Shown here piece after piece: positions 16,283 to 26,689 of a stretch of DNA of 64,000 nt. A program made the translations under genes and the position numbers. Each line of letters opens with the position of its first letter. The first letter of the stretch is position 1. The DNA is taken from NCBI GenBank assembly GCA_030586155.1, contig CP130741.1, positions 1,606,680-1,670,679 on the forward strand, in the 5' to 3' direction. The notes below the pieces were generated by a model. The model had not been told where the DNA came from. It searched no databases and saw only the letters and a list, made by a program, of their open reading frames with translations. The DNA comes from Eubacteriaceae bacterium ES3 (GTDB taxonomy: Bacteria > Bacillota > Clostridia > Eubacteriales > Eubacteriaceae).

Positions 16283-18199
16283 ATGAAAAAGAAGAGCTTT
16301 CTAATTTTCATCGGGTTCGTCCTTCTGATTGTTTTTCCTGGAAGCGTTAATGCTGCTGAATATTTTGATATTTCCAGTTATGATGTGGTGATGAATGTTT
16401 CCGAAGACCATGCCTACGAAATTGTAGAGACATTAACTGTAGAATATTCTGAACCACGTCATGGTATCTATAGGTATATTCCCTATACCGGAAGTTTCTA
16501 TCGCAATATCAATGGACAGAATGTGGAGACCCGTTATACCGCTAAAATTTCTGATACAGATGTACCAGGTTGGAAATACGAAACTTATACAGAAAACGAC
16601 AATTTTGTTTTTCAGATAGGCGATGGAGATAAGTACATTGACGGGACTCAGATATTTCCGATTCACTTTACCTGGGATCCGGGAGATGACGGGATTGATT
16701 CTATGGATGATGTTTACTACAATATTATTGGTATGCAATGGGATACCAATATTGATAATGCCAGTTTTACAATCACCATGCCAAAAGATTTTGACAGCAA
16801 TCAGATAGAATTTATTACAGGAACTTATGGATCTATTGACACCTCATCAGTAGATTTTACGGTTGATGGTAATACGATTTATGCAAAACTTAATCGTCCA
16901 CTTGCACCCAATGAAGGTGTTACTTTAAATATCCGATTACCTGAGGGCTATTTTGTCGGGGCGTTTACTGGGAGCGAATATCAGCCGATATTTTATATTG
17001 TTACATTACTATCGTTGCTTGCGACAATTATTTTCTGGTTTATTTACGGCCGTGATCTTAAACCGGTTGAGCCAGTGTCGTTTTATCCACCAAGAAATTT
17101 TACTCCATCTCAGATTGGGTATATTATTGACGACGCTGTTGATAAAAAAGACGTGCTTGCTTTAATTATGTATTGGGCGGATAAGGGCTATTTAAAGATC
17201 GAGCAAGTCAGTAAAAAGCGATTTACATTTCATAAGATAAAAGATCTTCCAGCTGACGCACTTGATTTTGAAAGAACTTTTTTTGATGGTATGTTTGATC
17301 ATAAAACTACTTTTTCAACTGCTAAAGTTCCTTCAGATTTCTACGAGACTTATCAGGCTACATTACGTCAGATTACTGATTATTTTAATACTGATGAAAC
17401 GAGGATCTTTACCACTGGTTCGCAAGCTGGATGGTTGCTCACCTCAGTCCTGATGTTTTTCCCGATTATGGCACTGCTTCTCAATGGACTACTCAAAAAT
17501 AGTTATTTTATAGCATTTTGGGAAGGGATGTTCTTTTGGGGTATTTGTGCCGCTTTTACGGTGGTTCCTTTAATTGTTGGTTTACGAATTGTGATCTCGG
17601 CTGTCAGAAAGAGAAAGAGCTCTTCAGCACCAAAAACGACAGCAAAAATTATCGGTGGAGCTGTTATGGCAGGCTTTTTTTCATTAATTGTGATTATTGT
17701 AAATTATGGTTTATTTGAGGTTGATTCGCTAGTATTACCGCTAGTAGCCCTTTTGACGACGTATCTGATTGCTTATTTTAATATTTTCATGCATAAACGA
17801 ACTGAAAATGGTCGTCTCTGGTTTGGTGAAGTTTTAGGATTTAAGAATTTCCTTGACAAAGCTGAAAAAGACCGTATTTTAAAACTTGTTGATGAAAATC
17901 CGGAATATTATTTTAATATTCTTCCCTATGCTTATGTTATGGGAGTTACTGATAAATGGGCAAAGAAATTCGAGTCTATTGAGATAAAAGAACCAAGCTG
18001 GTATTATGGAAATACTACTTATAGTACATTTTCGTCAATCTATTTTACTACAGCACTAATGCACAGTATGAATCATATTTCTTCAGACATGATCGTTACC
18101 CCTAAATCCGGAGATGGCGGATTCGGAGGCGGTGGTTTTTCTGGAGGCGGTGGTTTCTCCGGAGGCGGAGGCGGTGGTGGCGGTGGCGGAAGCTGGTAA
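16283..18199 (+). CDS. DUF2207 membrane protein with glycine-rich tail
   Basis: A 638-residue protein with an N-terminal signal peptide (KKKSFLIFIGFVLLIVF, cleavage likely after VNAAE), an extracellular beta-rich DUF2207 domain (about residues 25-235), a membrane segment near 240, a cytoplasmic domain containing PRNFTPSQIGYIIDDAVDKK, and further membrane helices around 380-410, 455 and 480. The last 30 residues are almost only glycine with Ser, Phe and a final Trp, the usual ending of this family. Role unknown; probably an envelope protein acting with LemA, its cotranscribed neighbour. Confidence 0.88.
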   Translation: MKKKSFLIFIGFVLLIVFPGSVNAAEYFDISSYDVVMNVSEDHAYEIVETLTVEYSEPRHGIYRYIPYTGSFYRNINGQNVETRYTAKISDTDVPGWKYETYTENDNFVFQIGDGDKYIDGTQIFPIHFTWDPGDDGIDSMDDVYYNIIGMQWDTNIDNASFTITMPKDFDSNQIEFITGTYGSIDTSSVDFTVDGNTIYAKLNRPLAPNEGVTLNIRLPEGYFVGAFTGSEYQPIFYIVTLLSLLATIIFWFIYGRDLKPVEPVSFYPPRNFTPSQIGYIIDDAVDKKDVLALIMYWADKGYLKIEQVSKKRFTFHKIKDLPADALDFERTFFDGMFDHKTTFSTAKVPSDFYETYQATLRQITDYFNTDETRIFTTGSQAGWLLTSVLMFFPIMALLLNGLLKNSYFIAFWEGMFFWGICAAFTVVPLIVGLRIVISAVRKRKSSSAPKTTAKIIGGAVMAGFFSLIVIIVNYGLFEVDSLVLPLVALLTTYLIAYFNIFMHKRTENGRLWFGEVLGFKNFLDKAEKDRILKLVDENPEYYFNILPYAYVMGVTDKWAKKFESIEIKEPSWYYGNTTYSTFSSIYFTTALMHSMNHISSDMIVTPKSGDGGFGGGGFSGGGGFSGGGGGGGGGGSW

Positions 18200-18343
18200 G
18201 GCCAACACTCCCGAATTTATAATAGAACAGTTTTTTAAAATGTAAGATTATGTGGAATGATGTCAAACAATCATAATCCGCAGAAGAGTTTTAATCATAG
18301 AAAAGTAAATATGAAGACCTGTTTTTTTATCAGGTTCAAACTA

Positions 18344-18373
18344 AAAAAAGGTCAGAAAAAAATCTGACCTTTT
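18344..18373 (-). terminator. Bidirectional terminator between DUF2207 gene and lepA
   Basis: AAAAGGTCAGA and TCTGACCTTTT pair across a short A-rich loop, with A and T runs on the two sides, so it can end both convergent transcripts. Confidence 0.8.
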
Positions 18374-18378
18374 AATAA

Positions 18379-20184
18379 TTAAGAATCCAGCTTTAGAACA
18401 GCCATAAAAGCTTCCTGAGGGACTTCAACATTCCCTACCTGGCGCATTCGCTTCTTCCCTTCCTTCTGTTTTTCCAAAAGTTTTCGTTTTCTCGAGATAT
18501 CCCCACCATAGCATTTGGCTAATACATCTTTTCGCATAGCTCGAATAGTTTCACGAGCAATGACTTTTGTTCCAATAGCCGCCTGAACGGGAATTTCAAA
18601 CATTTGCCGCGGAATTTCTTCTTTCAGTTTCTTGGCAATACCCCGACCACGAATAGCTGCTTTTTCGCGATGCACAATAAATGATAGGGCATCTACCAGT
18701 TCACCATTTAATAAAATATCGAGTTTAACCAGATCTGAAGGCCGATATTCCTTGATTTCATAATCAAAGGAAGCATACCCGCGTGTTCGTGATTTTAAAG
18801 CATCAAAAAAATCGTAAATTATTTCGTTGAGTGGCAGTTCATATTTAAGCATTACTCGGCTTTCCTCAACATAATCCATAGTAATATAGACGCCACGTCG
18901 TTCCTGGCAGAGTTCCATAACGGCGCCGAGATAGTCGGATGGGACCATGATACTAGCATTTACAATTGGTTCTTCCATCGCTTTAATTTCCACAGGGTCG
19001 GGTAAATTTGTAGGGTTGTCAACCCACATTTCAGTACCATCTGTTTTGATGACTTTGTAAATTACACTAGGCGCTGTGGTTACAAGATCAAGTGAGAACT
19101 CTCTTTCAAGTCTTTCCTGGATAATTTCCATGTGGAGCAGACCTAGAAATCCGCAACGAAAACCAAAACCGAGGGCAATTGATGTTTCTGCTTCGTATAG
19201 CAGAGAAGCATCATTTAATTGAAGTTTAGCCAGTGCTTCTTTTAAATCTTCATATCTAGATCCGTCTGCCGGATAAATCCCGCAAAATACCATAGATGTA
19301 ACTTTCTTATAGCCAGGTAGTGCAGTAGTAGCAGGATTTTGCGCATCTGTGATGGTATCACCAACACGAGTGTCTCTGACATTTTTAATACTTGCATTGA
19401 CATAACCTACGTCCCCGGCGATTAACTCATCTGTGGGCAAAAGACCTTTGGCAAAAACACCGACTTCATCAACTTCAAAGTCCTTACCAACTGCCATCAT
19501 ACGGATTTTCATACCCTTTTTAATGGTTCCGGAAACAACCCTTATGGAAGCAATAACGCCTCGATACTGATCATAATATGAGTCAAAGATTAATGCCTGA
19601 AGAACACCGTTTGGATCGCCTGTTGGTGGTGGAATATGCTTGACAATTGCCTCAAGGACGTCATGAATATTCAAGCCGGCTTTAGCAGAAATAAGTGGTG
19701 CATCCTGAGCTTCAATTCCGATCACATGTTCAATTTCATCTTTAACACGTTCAGGATCAGCACTCTGTAGGTCGATTTTATTGATCACCGGAACGATTTC
19801 CAGATCGTTATCCAGTGCTAAATAAACATTGGCAATGGTTTGGGCTTCAATCCCCTGTGATCCATCGACTACAAGTAGTGCTCCTTCACAGGCAGCCAGA
19901 CTACGGGAGACTTCATAAGTAAAATCAACGTGTCCAGGCGTATCAATTAAATTTAAAATATATTCTTCACCATCATCGGCATGATAAATTAAACGGACGG
20001 CCTGTAGTTTAATAGTAATGCCCCGTTCTCGTTCAATATCCATATTATCAAGAAATTGTTCTGACATATCACGTTTGCTGAGCAATCCTGTATCTTCGAT
20101 CAGGCGATCAGCTAGGGTGGATTTTCCGTGATCAATATGTGCGATAATGGAGAAATTTCGTGTATGTAATTGCTTATCTGACAA
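18379..20184 (-). CDS. lepA: Elongation factor 4 (LepA)
   Basis: A 601-residue translational GTPase, standard length. The G1 motif is [15 protein letters not shown]2 lies in RERGITIK, G3 is DTPGHVDF and G4 is INKIDL. The C-terminal LepA-specific domain contains [20 protein letters not shown], the basic stretch that reaches into the ribosomal peptidyl-transferase region. LepA binds stalled or assembling ribosomes; its exact role is debated. Translation starts at TTG with AAGGAG upstream. It is divergent from rpsT, as part of the widespread comEC-holA-rpsT-lepA neighbourhood of Firmicutes, here lacking the gpr/spoIIP genes found between them in Bacillus. Confidence 0.97.
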   Translation of the reverse strand: MSDKQLHTRNFSIIAHIDHGKSTLADRLIEDTGLLSKRDMSEQFLDNMDIERERGITIKLQAVRLIYHADDGEEYILNLIDTPGHVDFTYEVSRSLAACEGALLVVDGSQGIEAQTIANVYLALDNDLEIVPVINKIDLQSADPERVKDEIEHVIGIEAQDAPLISAKAGLNIHDVLEAIVKHIPPPTGDPNGVLQALIFDSYYDQYRGVIASIRVVSGTIKKGMKIRMMAVGKDFEVDEVGVFAKGLLPTDELIAGDVGYVNASIKNVRDTRVGDTITDAQNPATTALPGYKKVTSMVFCGIYPADGSRYEDLKEALAKLQLNDASLLYEAETSIALGFGFRCGFLGLLHMEIIQERLEREFSLDLVTTAPSVIYKVIKTDGTEMWVDNPTNLPDPVEIKAMEEPIVNASIMVPSDYLGAVMELCQERRGVYITMDYVEESRVMLKYELPLNEIIYDFFDALKSRTRGYASFDYEIKEYRPSDLVKLDILLNGELVDALSFIVHREKAAIRGRGIAKKLKEEIPRQMFEIPVQAAIGTKVIARETIRAMRKDVLAKCYGGDISRKRKLLEKQKEGKKRMRQVGNVEVPQEAFMAVLKLDS

Positions 20185-20285
20185 CTTAAACTCCTTGTTT
20201 ATAAAAAATTTTATAGTATGATATGAATAGACACATCATTAGACTTGTATTTTATCAATAAAAAAAAAATTTGTCACGTTTTTTC

Positions 20286-20314
20286 TTGATAAATCTATTT
20301 AAATATGTTAGTAT
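20286..20314 (+). promoter_or_regulatory. rpsT: Predicted promoter of rpsT
   Basis: TTGATA (20286-20291) and TAGTAT (20309-20314) are separated by 17 bases, about 35 bases before the rpsT start. Confidence 0.6.
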
Positions 20315-20348
20315 TGTGATGTTATAAATAAATGAGGGGGGTGAACCC

Positions 20349-20615
20349 ATGGCTAATATTAAATCAGCGATGAAGAGAGCTAAAACTAACGAAATCAGTC
20401 GTCTGCGAAACAAAATGGTTAAGACAAACTTAAAAACGACTGTCAAAGGTTTTGAAACTGCAGTAACAGAAGGATCTGTTGAAGATGCGCAGGAAGCATA
20501 TCGTTTAGCTGCTAAAAAGTTGGATAAAGCCGTTGCTAAAGGCGTAATCCATAAAAACGCAGCAGCACGCAAAAAAAGTGCTTTGGCAAAAAAATTAAAC
20601 ACAATGAATGCTTAG
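20349..20615 (+). CDS. rpsT: 30S ribosomal protein S20
   Basis: An 88-residue S20, highly basic and helical, opening with ANIKSAMKRAKTNE and ending in the lysine/alanine-rich GVIHKNAAARKKSALAKKLN segment; both are diagnostic. It binds 16S rRNA near the base of the body of the small subunit. The start is ATG after GAGGGGGG. It is transcribed alone and divergently from lepA, and a hairpin with a T8 tract follows. Confidence 0.97.
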   Translation: MANIKSAMKRAKTNEISRLRNKMVKTNLKTTVKGFETAVTEGSVEDAQEAYRLAAKKLDKAVAKGVIHKNAAARKKSALAKKLNTMNA

Positions 20616-20656
20616 TCCTCATTTATATATTCCCAAACCCGTGTCTCGTGGTTATT

Positions 20657-20687
20657 AAAATGCACTCACTCAGGTGCATTTTTTTTG
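20657..20687 (+). terminator. Intrinsic terminator of rpsT
   Basis: AAAATGCAC (20657-20665) pairs with GTGCATTTT (20674-20682) and continues into a T run. Confidence 0.85.
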
Positions 20688-20689
20688 TG

Positions 20690-20746
20690 AAAAATGAAGC
20701 CCGCGACGAGTGTAGCGTAGCGAAACGAGTGTGCGGCAACATTTTT
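20690..20746. repeat. GC-rich hairpin with internal direct repeats
   Basis: AAAAATG and CATTTTT enclose GC-rich arms (GCCCGCG and GTGCGGC). Inside are two copies of ACGAGTGT (20706-20713 and 20725-20732) separated by AGCGTAGCGA. The block is strikingly GC-rich next to AT-rich flanks, and codes for nothing visible. It looks like a dispersed palindromic repeat, but only one copy is seen here. Confidence 0.55.
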
Positions 20747-20843
20747 CTCCACTATAAATTCAATAAATTACCATAACATACTAAACTAGCTTAAACATTT
20801 AAATTTAATGCTATTTCTATACCTAGCAAAGCTTTCGACAACT

Positions 20844-21854
20844 TCACATCTTCAAAATAAATAATTCCAAAGCCATATTTTGTTCAATCTCCCCTGTTTT
20901 CATTTGATAATCATAATCTGCGCCAGTTGAAAGCAATTCGAGCAGCTGATTAACAGAATATTTTCGGGCATTTTTTAGAATTTTATTAACAACATAAACC
21001 GAGATTTTCATTTCCTTTGCAATGAGATTAGGTTTTTTTAATTTTTGACCGTATGCCTTGACTTGGATAAGCTGTCTAATTTGTCGAAGTAAAAGGCTAA
21101 AAACACCAAAAGGTGATTCTCCTTCAAGATAGAATTGCCCCAGCATTAATAAAGCGTTTCCTTTATCTCCTGACATTGCATAGTCAATTAGTCGAAAAAT
21201 ACCTTCTTCAATTGATTCTGGTAGAACCTGTAACAGATCATCTTGAGTGAAAAGGTCTTTTTCACCTATGAAATCACATAATTGATCAATAAAGTGATCA
21301 ATACTCTCGAGTGTTGCTGCTTCATTTGTTAAATACATGGAACGATCAATAAAACTTTCCATAATATTTTTTTCCATTTTTTTCTTTTTACTTTTTAGTT
21401 TATCACTAATCCAATCATTTAACTCAGTTTGATTTAATTTTGAAAAATCGGCAATTGTTGCATATTTTTCAAAGGATTTAAAAATTTTTTTACGTTTATC
21501 AGGTTTTTCCCAATGAATAATCAATATTGTTGAGTCTAATGGTTTTTCAATATAGTTTAACAATAATTCGCTATTTTTAGAAGAAATTTTACTAATATCC
21601 AAAGAATTTTGAAGGATAATTACCCGCCTATCACTTAAAAGCGGCAGAGTTTCACAATTTGCAATAACCTCAGAAAAATCGATAGTCTTTTCTGAGTAAA
21701 CAGTAATATTGACTCCTTCCATACCGACAGAAATAGCGGACTTAATAATTTTTTGTTCGATGATTTCGGAAAGATATTTTTCAGTACCTGTAAAAAGGTA
21801 TACTGGATCTAATTTATTTGTTTTTATATTCTGCAATATATTTTTATAGTTCAT
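20844..21854 (-). CDS. holA: DNA polymerase III delta subunit
   Basis: A 336-residue HolA/YqeN protein, the clamp-loader subunit that opens the beta clamp. Evidence is the N-terminal DPVYLFTGTEKYLSE, LLSDRRVIILQ and the C-terminal SPFGVFSLLLRQIRQL and ISVYVVNKILKNARK blocks, together with length and neighbours. As usual for delta, the nucleotide-binding loop is degenerate. GGAG precedes the ATG. It follows comEC by 9 bases and is convergent with rpsT, the standard Firmicute arrangement. Confidence 0.93.
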   Translation of the reverse strand: MNYKNILQNIKTNKLDPVYLFTGTEKYLSEIIEQKIIKSAISVGMEGVNITVYSEKTIDFSEVIANCETLPLLSDRRVIILQNSLDISKISSKNSELLLNYIEKPLDSTILIIHWEKPDKRKKIFKSFEKYATIADFSKLNQTELNDWISDKLKSKKKKMEKNIMESFIDRSMYLTNEAATLESIDHFIDQLCDFIGEKDLFTQDDLLQVLPESIEEGIFRLIDYAMSGDKGNALLMLGQFYLEGESPFGVFSLLLRQIRQLIQVKAYGQKLKKPNLIAKEMKISVYVVNKILKNARKYSVNQLLELLSTGADYDYQMKTGEIEQNMALELFILKM

Positions 21855-21863
21855 GGGTATCTC

Positions 21864-24212
21864 CTAATTAAGAAAAGTTTTTGTACGAATCCATTTACCA
21901 TTGCTGTTAATTATAATTGCTCCGTTTAAATCAGTTCGTAGAATTGTTATTTCTTCTTGCAGGTAAAGGCTAAGAACTGACTGATCCGGATGACCGTACA
22001 TATTGTTTTCGCCAACAGAAATGACCGCTAGCTCAGGAGCAATTGTTTCAATGAATTCTCGGCTTGAGGATGTTTCACTACCGTGATGTGGGACCTTCAG
22101 GACTTGAATATCTAAATCATTAAAACGTTCTTTTAAATCTTTCATGATCGCTACTTCAGATTCTTTTTCGATATCACCACAAAATAGATAGTTTACATTT
22201 TTATATGACAACATGAAAACGAGCGAAGCATTATTTTGTTCAGCATCGTCTAAAGGTTGGGTTTTCCCTTCAGGCCATAAGACTTCAATACGTACACCAT
22301 CGTCACTTTCAATGATCGATCCCTTTTTTAACTGAGACACAGAAACTGTTTTTTGATTAAATAGTTCCTGATTATTAGCATTTATACTTAGCATTAACTG
22401 TTCAATAGAAAAATCATCTGTAATCAACTCTTCTATTCCTTGCTGATGGTCGGCATGATTGTGAGAAATCAGTGCAAAATTTAAGGAAGAAATACCGAGA
22501 GTTCGAAAAGCTGGATAAAGGACACGATCAGAAATCCGGTTTTCCCGTTCGAATAGGTAACCACCCCCGTCAATAAGATAGTGATAATGATGTGGAGTGG
22601 TTATTAGAATGCTGTCCCCCTGCCCTACATCTAGAACAATAACTTCTAAATTGCCGGGAATAAAAAATTTTACGGCGTATATCGTAAGAAATAAGCAATA
22701 ACACAGCGGCATAAATTTTCTAAAAAAATATCCGTTAAAATAACCAGCAGCTAAGAAACCGGTGATAATCAGCAATAAAACTAAAATTAAATCAAAACTA
22801 GCATTTTTAACAGCTAAGAATGATAACTTATCAGACATGGCATTAATTGCTTCTGTTGAGATAATCAGTGAATCGCCCAAAAAGGAAGTTGGTATCACAA
22901 TAAAAGGAATCAACGGTGGACAGATAAAGCTAGTGAAAAGAAATATGAAACCGCAGATTACGAATAGACCGACTAGAGGGATGATTATTAGGTTAGCAAG
23001 AAATGAGATGCCATTAAAAGTACCAAAATGAGCTATTATAATTGGAACTGTTATTATAAATACCGAAATACTTAGAATAAAACTTTCTAAAATTGGACTG
23101 TTTATAGGTTTTTCCCGAAGACGTATTTTATTGCTAAAGCGTTTTGCCTGATAATTTAATGGTTCATTAAAAAGTATAATTCCAAGAACAGCACTCATTG
23201 ACAATTGAAAGCCAGCCTGAAATAACTGCGCTGGCCAGATTAGGAGTATAATGATGCCTGAAAGATACAAATTATTTAACAGATCTTTTTCAATAAATAA
23301 GCCTTTTCCAATCAAAAGAATCATCAGCATTAGAGATGCTCTAATGACTGAGGCTGAAAAACCTGTCAGGATGCAATAAACCAGCAAAAATGGAGATAGT
23401 ATAACAAACCATAAATTTTCTCTGATTTTAAGTATTTTAAGTACACCAGTAACAAGTAGTGCCAGAAATCCGATATGTAGTCCTGATACCGCTAAAATGT
23501 GAGATATCCCAATATTTTGGAAACTGGTCTTGATAGTTTCGTCGATGCTTTTATCTCCAAGCAAAATTCCTTTTAGTAACTCTGCAACAGAGGGATTAAA
23601 ATAGGCATTAATTCGCGTTTCTAAAGCCTTGCGAAAAATAGCAATTTTTTCTTGGAAAGTGATTTCACTACCGAAAATAGTAAGATTGTCCTGATAATAA
23701 ACCAGCCCGTCAATTCGTTTTGATTTAAGGTAAAGTGAATAATCAAACCCACCAGGATTTCTGACAGCGTCTATTTTCTGAAGTTCACCATCAAAGGAAA
23801 TTAGATCTCCGGGTAGCAGGTCTTTTAATGCAGCTAGATTGTTGTCATAACTATTGACAAGGAAAATCATGTCTGATGAGTTACTGTTAATACTATTAAC
23901 TTTGAACACGAAGCTTACTTGATTTTCTTCAATTTCAGGTACAGTAATAATTTTACCTGAAAAACTGCTTTTCTGATCAAAAATGTGATCCAACTTATTA
24001 TTAGAAGTAAAGGCTGAGGTTGAGATCATAATTCCTGTCAGATAGATAATCAGAACAAAAACTACTTGCTTGGGCGTGACAGATGGGATAAAAAAAGGAG
24101 CAATAATTAATGGTAGCAACAACAATACGATTATTAGAATCGAAAATTGCTGGTAAGTTAAAATTATTGAAAGGCTAAGAAATAAAAAGCCCCAAAACAA
24201 AGGTCTTTTCAT
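21864..24212 (-). CDS. comEC: ComEC/Rec2 DNA uptake channel protein
   Basis: A 782-residue integral membrane protein for passage of single-stranded DNA across the membrane. The first 60 residues hold paired membrane helices, then a soluble OB-like DUF4131 domain, then the polytopic competence domain (core ISHILAVSGLHIGFL, about residue 230), and from about residue 530 a metallo-beta-lactamase domain with VLDVGQGDSILI, ISHNHADHQQG and KVPHHGSETSSS. All parts are present, so the gene appears functional. AGGTG precedes the ATG. It lies 15 bases after a metallo-hydrolase gene and 9 before holA. Confidence 0.95.
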   Translation of the reverse strand: MKRPLFWGFLFLSLSIILTYQQFSILIIVLLLLPLIIAPFFIPSVTPKQVVFVLIIYLTGIMISTSAFTSNNKLDHIFDQKSSFSGKIITVPEIEENQVSFVFKVNSINSNSSDMIFLVNSYDNNLAALKDLLPGDLISFDGELQKIDAVRNPGGFDYSLYLKSKRIDGLVYYQDNLTIFGSEITFQEKIAIFRKALETRINAYFNPSVAELLKGILLGDKSIDETIKTSFQNIGISHILAVSGLHIGFLALLVTGVLKILKIRENLWFVILSPFLLVYCILTGFSASVIRASLMLMILLIGKGLFIEKDLLNNLYLSGIIILLIWPAQLFQAGFQLSMSAVLGIILFNEPLNYQAKRFSNKIRLREKPINSPILESFILSISVFIITVPIIIAHFGTFNGISFLANLIIIPLVGLFVICGFIFLFTSFICPPLIPFIVIPTSFLGDSLIISTEAINAMSDKLSFLAVKNASFDLILVLLLIITGFLAAGYFNGYFFRKFMPLCYCLFLTIYAVKFFIPGNLEVIVLDVGQGDSILITTPHHYHYLIDGGGYLFERENRISDRVLYPAFRTLGISSLNFALISHNHADHQQGIEELITDDFSIEQLMLSINANNQELFNQKTVSVSQLKKGSIIESDDGVRIEVLWPEGKTQPLDDAEQNNASLVFMLSYKNVNYLFCGDIEKESEVAIMKDLKERFNDLDIQVLKVPHHGSETSSSREFIETIAPELAVISVGENNMYGHPDQSVLSLYLQEEITILRTDLNGAIIINSNGKWIRTKTFLN

Positions 24213-24227
24213 GAGTCACCTGGCTTT

Positions 24228-24938
24228 TCAGATAAGAATTGTTTTGCCGATTTCTGCTGTTTTAAGTGGTCCGTTAAAAAGAGTTTCACCTTTTTTTTGG
24301 TAATCCCAAGGATCGCTATAGGGATCGAAATGGGTTAGAATAAGTTTGTTAACCTCAGCTTTGTTGCCAAGTTCGCAAGCTTGTTTAACACAGCAGTGGA
24401 TTAGTGATTCTGTATCTTTCAGAAATGCAGAATCAATCAATAAAGCATCAGCACCTTTGGAAAAATCAATCAATGATTCCGTATATGCAGTATCACCAGT
24501 ATAAACAAAGCTCTTTTCAGGAGTCTGAATTTTAATGGCGTAATCCAAAACCGGATGTTTCATCTCTTTGAACCGGATGGTTATGTCATCTATTTCAATC
24601 ATTAGAGTTTCAGATAAATGTTTAATTTGAAATATATTCTTATAATATAATGAAGCTGCTTCGAGCGGAGGTTCAGAAGGAGCATAAATTGGCAATTTAA
24701 GACCCTTGTTTTGTAGTGCGTATCTTAAAACATATAGGTCTGAAAAATGATCAGGATGAAGATGTGAAAGGATAATCATATCAATTTTATCAACTGAAAT
24801 ATACTTTTGTAAATTGGCGAGTGTTCCATTTCCAAAGTCTAAAATGATTCGATAATCATTTATTGTCAGCAAATATCCGGAACATGCTCCACCCGGGCCA
24901 GGAAAAGGACCGGTATTTCCGAGTACGGTTAATTTCAT
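24228..24938 (-). CDS. MBL-fold metallo-hydrolase, YhfI/RNase Z-like
   Basis: A 236-residue metallo-beta-lactamase-fold hydrolase with the dinuclear metal motif LSHLHPDHFSD near residue 62, further ligands in VYTGDTAYTE and the final TH in LILTHFDPYSD. The N terminus LTVLGNTGPFPGPGG is shared with the YhfI and RNase Z-like branch; a tRNA 3'-end role is possible but the protein lacks the flexible arm of true RNase Z as far as I can see. The second of two adjacent ATGs (24938) has the better spacing from GAGG. It heads a probable operon with comEC and holA. Confidence 0.8.
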   Translation of the reverse strand: MKLTVLGNTGPFPGPGGACSGYLLTINDYRIILDFGNGTLANLQKYISVDKIDMIILSHLHPDHFSDLYVLRYALQNKGLKLPIYAPSEPPLEAASLYYKNIFQIKHLSETLMIEIDDITIRFKEMKHPVLDYAIKIQTPEKSFVYTGDTAYTESLIDFSKGADALLIDSAFLKDTESLIHCCVKQACELGNKAEVNKLILTHFDPYSDPWDYQKKGETLFNGPLKTAEIGKTILI

Positions 24939-25018
24939 CATTCGACCTCTTTTCAAAATAAACTATTTCTATTATACACTGAAAAATTGATGATCATACA
25001 GATTTTTTAATCGTTTTT

Positions 25019-25027
25019 TGATATAAT
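25019..25027 (+). promoter_or_regulatory. Extended -10 promoter of the pyrophosphatase gene
   Basis: TGATATAAT, an extended -10 element, lies about 30 bases before the start codon; no convincing -35 box. Confidence 0.45.
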
Positions 25028-25056
25028 GATTAAAATTTGTAAGTCAGGAGGTTATG

Positions 25057-26679
25057 ATGACTCAAAAAATTCATGTGTTTGGACACCGTAATCCGGATAC
25101 TGATTCGCTCTGTTCAGCTATTGCCTATGCTAATTTAAAAAATTTGATGGGATTTGATAATGTTTTTCCTGCGCGCTTGGGGCCAGTTAATAAAGAAACA
25201 CAGTTTGTTCTTGATTATTTTAAGGTAGACGCACCGGAGCTGATTAATGATGTTAAACCACAGGTTTCAGATCTGATTTTGAGTGATTTTTCAATGGTCT
25301 CCGAGAATGATTCAATATCTGAAGCCATTTCGGTTATTTTAGAACAACCTGGGCGCTCGGTGCCCGTAGTTGATGAACACAAAAAACTGATTGGTATGCT
25401 TTCGTTGTCCGATATCATCCACACGTTTACTAGTGCATTTTCAAAAACTGTCTTACGAGACAATAAAACGCCTTATGTTAATCTTATTAAACTATTAAAT
25501 GCAGATGTAATTGGAGAACTGCCTGACCAGATAGTTTCTGGTTCAGTTTATACAATAACTGAAATAGAAAATAATCAAAAACTTAATCGTCAGGATATTA
25601 TAGTTACTGTAGGAGCAAAAGAATATCTTGATAAGGCCTTTAAAACTGAAGCTGGCGTTATTATTTGTTCAAGTACCGATAAAAAGATTTTGGATCCATT
25701 GCCGGACTATCCGAAAGGTGTTATATTTTTTGTTGACCTGGGACCTTTTGAAGTCATTAGGTTATTATCCCAAGGGATTCCCATAAAAAATTATTACCAG
25801 AAGAAACAGCTGGAATACTTTATGACATATGAGACGATAGATGATGTAAAAAAGAATATGTTAACTTCTGTTCATGAACGATTCCCTGTCGCTAATGAAG
25901 AAGGTGAAGTCGTTGCGATTATTTCCAAAAGTCATTTAGTTGATTTTAACCGAAAAAAAGTTATACTTGTAGACCATAATGAAAGAAGTCAGTCTATAAT
26001 TGGGATAAACGAAGCAGAAATCATCGAAGTGATTGATCATCACCGTATTGCTGATATTCAAACTGCTTCCCCACTCTATTTGCGAATTGAACCAGTTGGA
26101 TGTACTAGTACGATCGTTTATAAGGTTTATCAGGAAAATGAAGTTTCTATTCCGGATAAAATTGCAGGTTTGATGCTTAGCGCAATAATTTCTGATACGC
26201 TGCTCTTTAATTCCCCTACTTGTACCAACCAAGATAAAGAAGCAGCTATTCAACTGGCAAAACAGCTAAAACTTGATTTAAACGAATATGGAAAAAAAAT
26301 GCTGATTGCGGGAAGTAATCTGGATACAATGTCGCCTAGTGAAATTCTTAGTACAGACCAGAAAATATTTACTATGGGTTCTTATAAAATTTCAATTTCA
26401 CAGATCAACACAGGTGATTTTAGGGGGATTTATAAAAAACTTGATGCTGTTCTTGGTGAAATGAATGATTTAGGCAACCGAGAAAACATGGATCTTTGTC
26501 TCTTAATGGTTACTGATATTATTTTGGGCGGGACTGAACTGATCATTGCCGGTCAAGAAAAGAGACTTGCACAATTAGCTTTTGATTTTTCTCCAAATGA
26601 ATACAGTAAGTTTTTTAATGGCGTGTTCTCCAGGAAAAAACAGATTGTTCCCCCTTTAATGAATGCATCCGCTATATAA
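25057..26679 (+). CDS. CBS-domain manganese-dependent inorganic pyrophosphatase (family II)
   Basis: A 540-residue DHH-family pyrophosphatase with an inserted regulatory part. Catalytic motifs are GHRNPDTDSLCSA at the N terminus, EVIDHHRIAD, EPVGCTSTIV and ISDTLLFNSPT. Between about residues 70 and 300 lie a CBS motif, a DRTGG-type domain and a second CBS motif, the arrangement of CBS-PPases that adenine nucleotides regulate. It hydrolyses pyrophosphate in the cytoplasm with Mn or Co. Two ATGs follow AGGAGG; the second (25057) has the better spacing. A lipoprotein gene follows by 10 bases and probably shares the transcript. Confidence 0.93.
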   Translation: MTQKIHVFGHRNPDTDSLCSAIAYANLKNLMGFDNVFPARLGPVNKETQFVLDYFKVDAPELINDVKPQVSDLILSDFSMVSENDSISEAISVILEQPGRSVPVVDEHKKLIGMLSLSDIIHTFTSAFSKTVLRDNKTPYVNLIKLLNADVIGELPDQIVSGSVYTITEIENNQKLNRQDIIVTVGAKEYLDKAFKTEAGVIICSSTDKKILDPLPDYPKGVIFFVDLGPFEVIRLLSQGIPIKNYYQKKQLEYFMTYETIDDVKKNMLTSVHERFPVANEEGEVVAIISKSHLVDFNRKKVILVDHNERSQSIIGINEAEIIEVIDHHRIADIQTASPLYLRIEPVGCTSTIVYKVYQENEVSIPDKIAGLMLSAIISDTLLFNSPTCTNQDKEAAIQLAKQLKLDLNEYGKKMLIAGSNLDTMSPSEILSTDQKIFTMGSYKISISQINTGDFRGIYKKLDAVLGEMNDLGNRENMDLCLLMVTDIILGGTELIIAGQEKRLAQLAFDFSPNEYSKFFNGVFSRKKQIVPPLMNASAI

Positions 26680-26689
26680 GGAGGATCAT

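Noticed and set aside
22762-23031. Open frame of 89 codons on the plus strand inside comEC
   Set aside because: It lies wholly antisense to a conserved membrane-protein gene, has no ribosome binding site and a composition that mirrors comEC codons.
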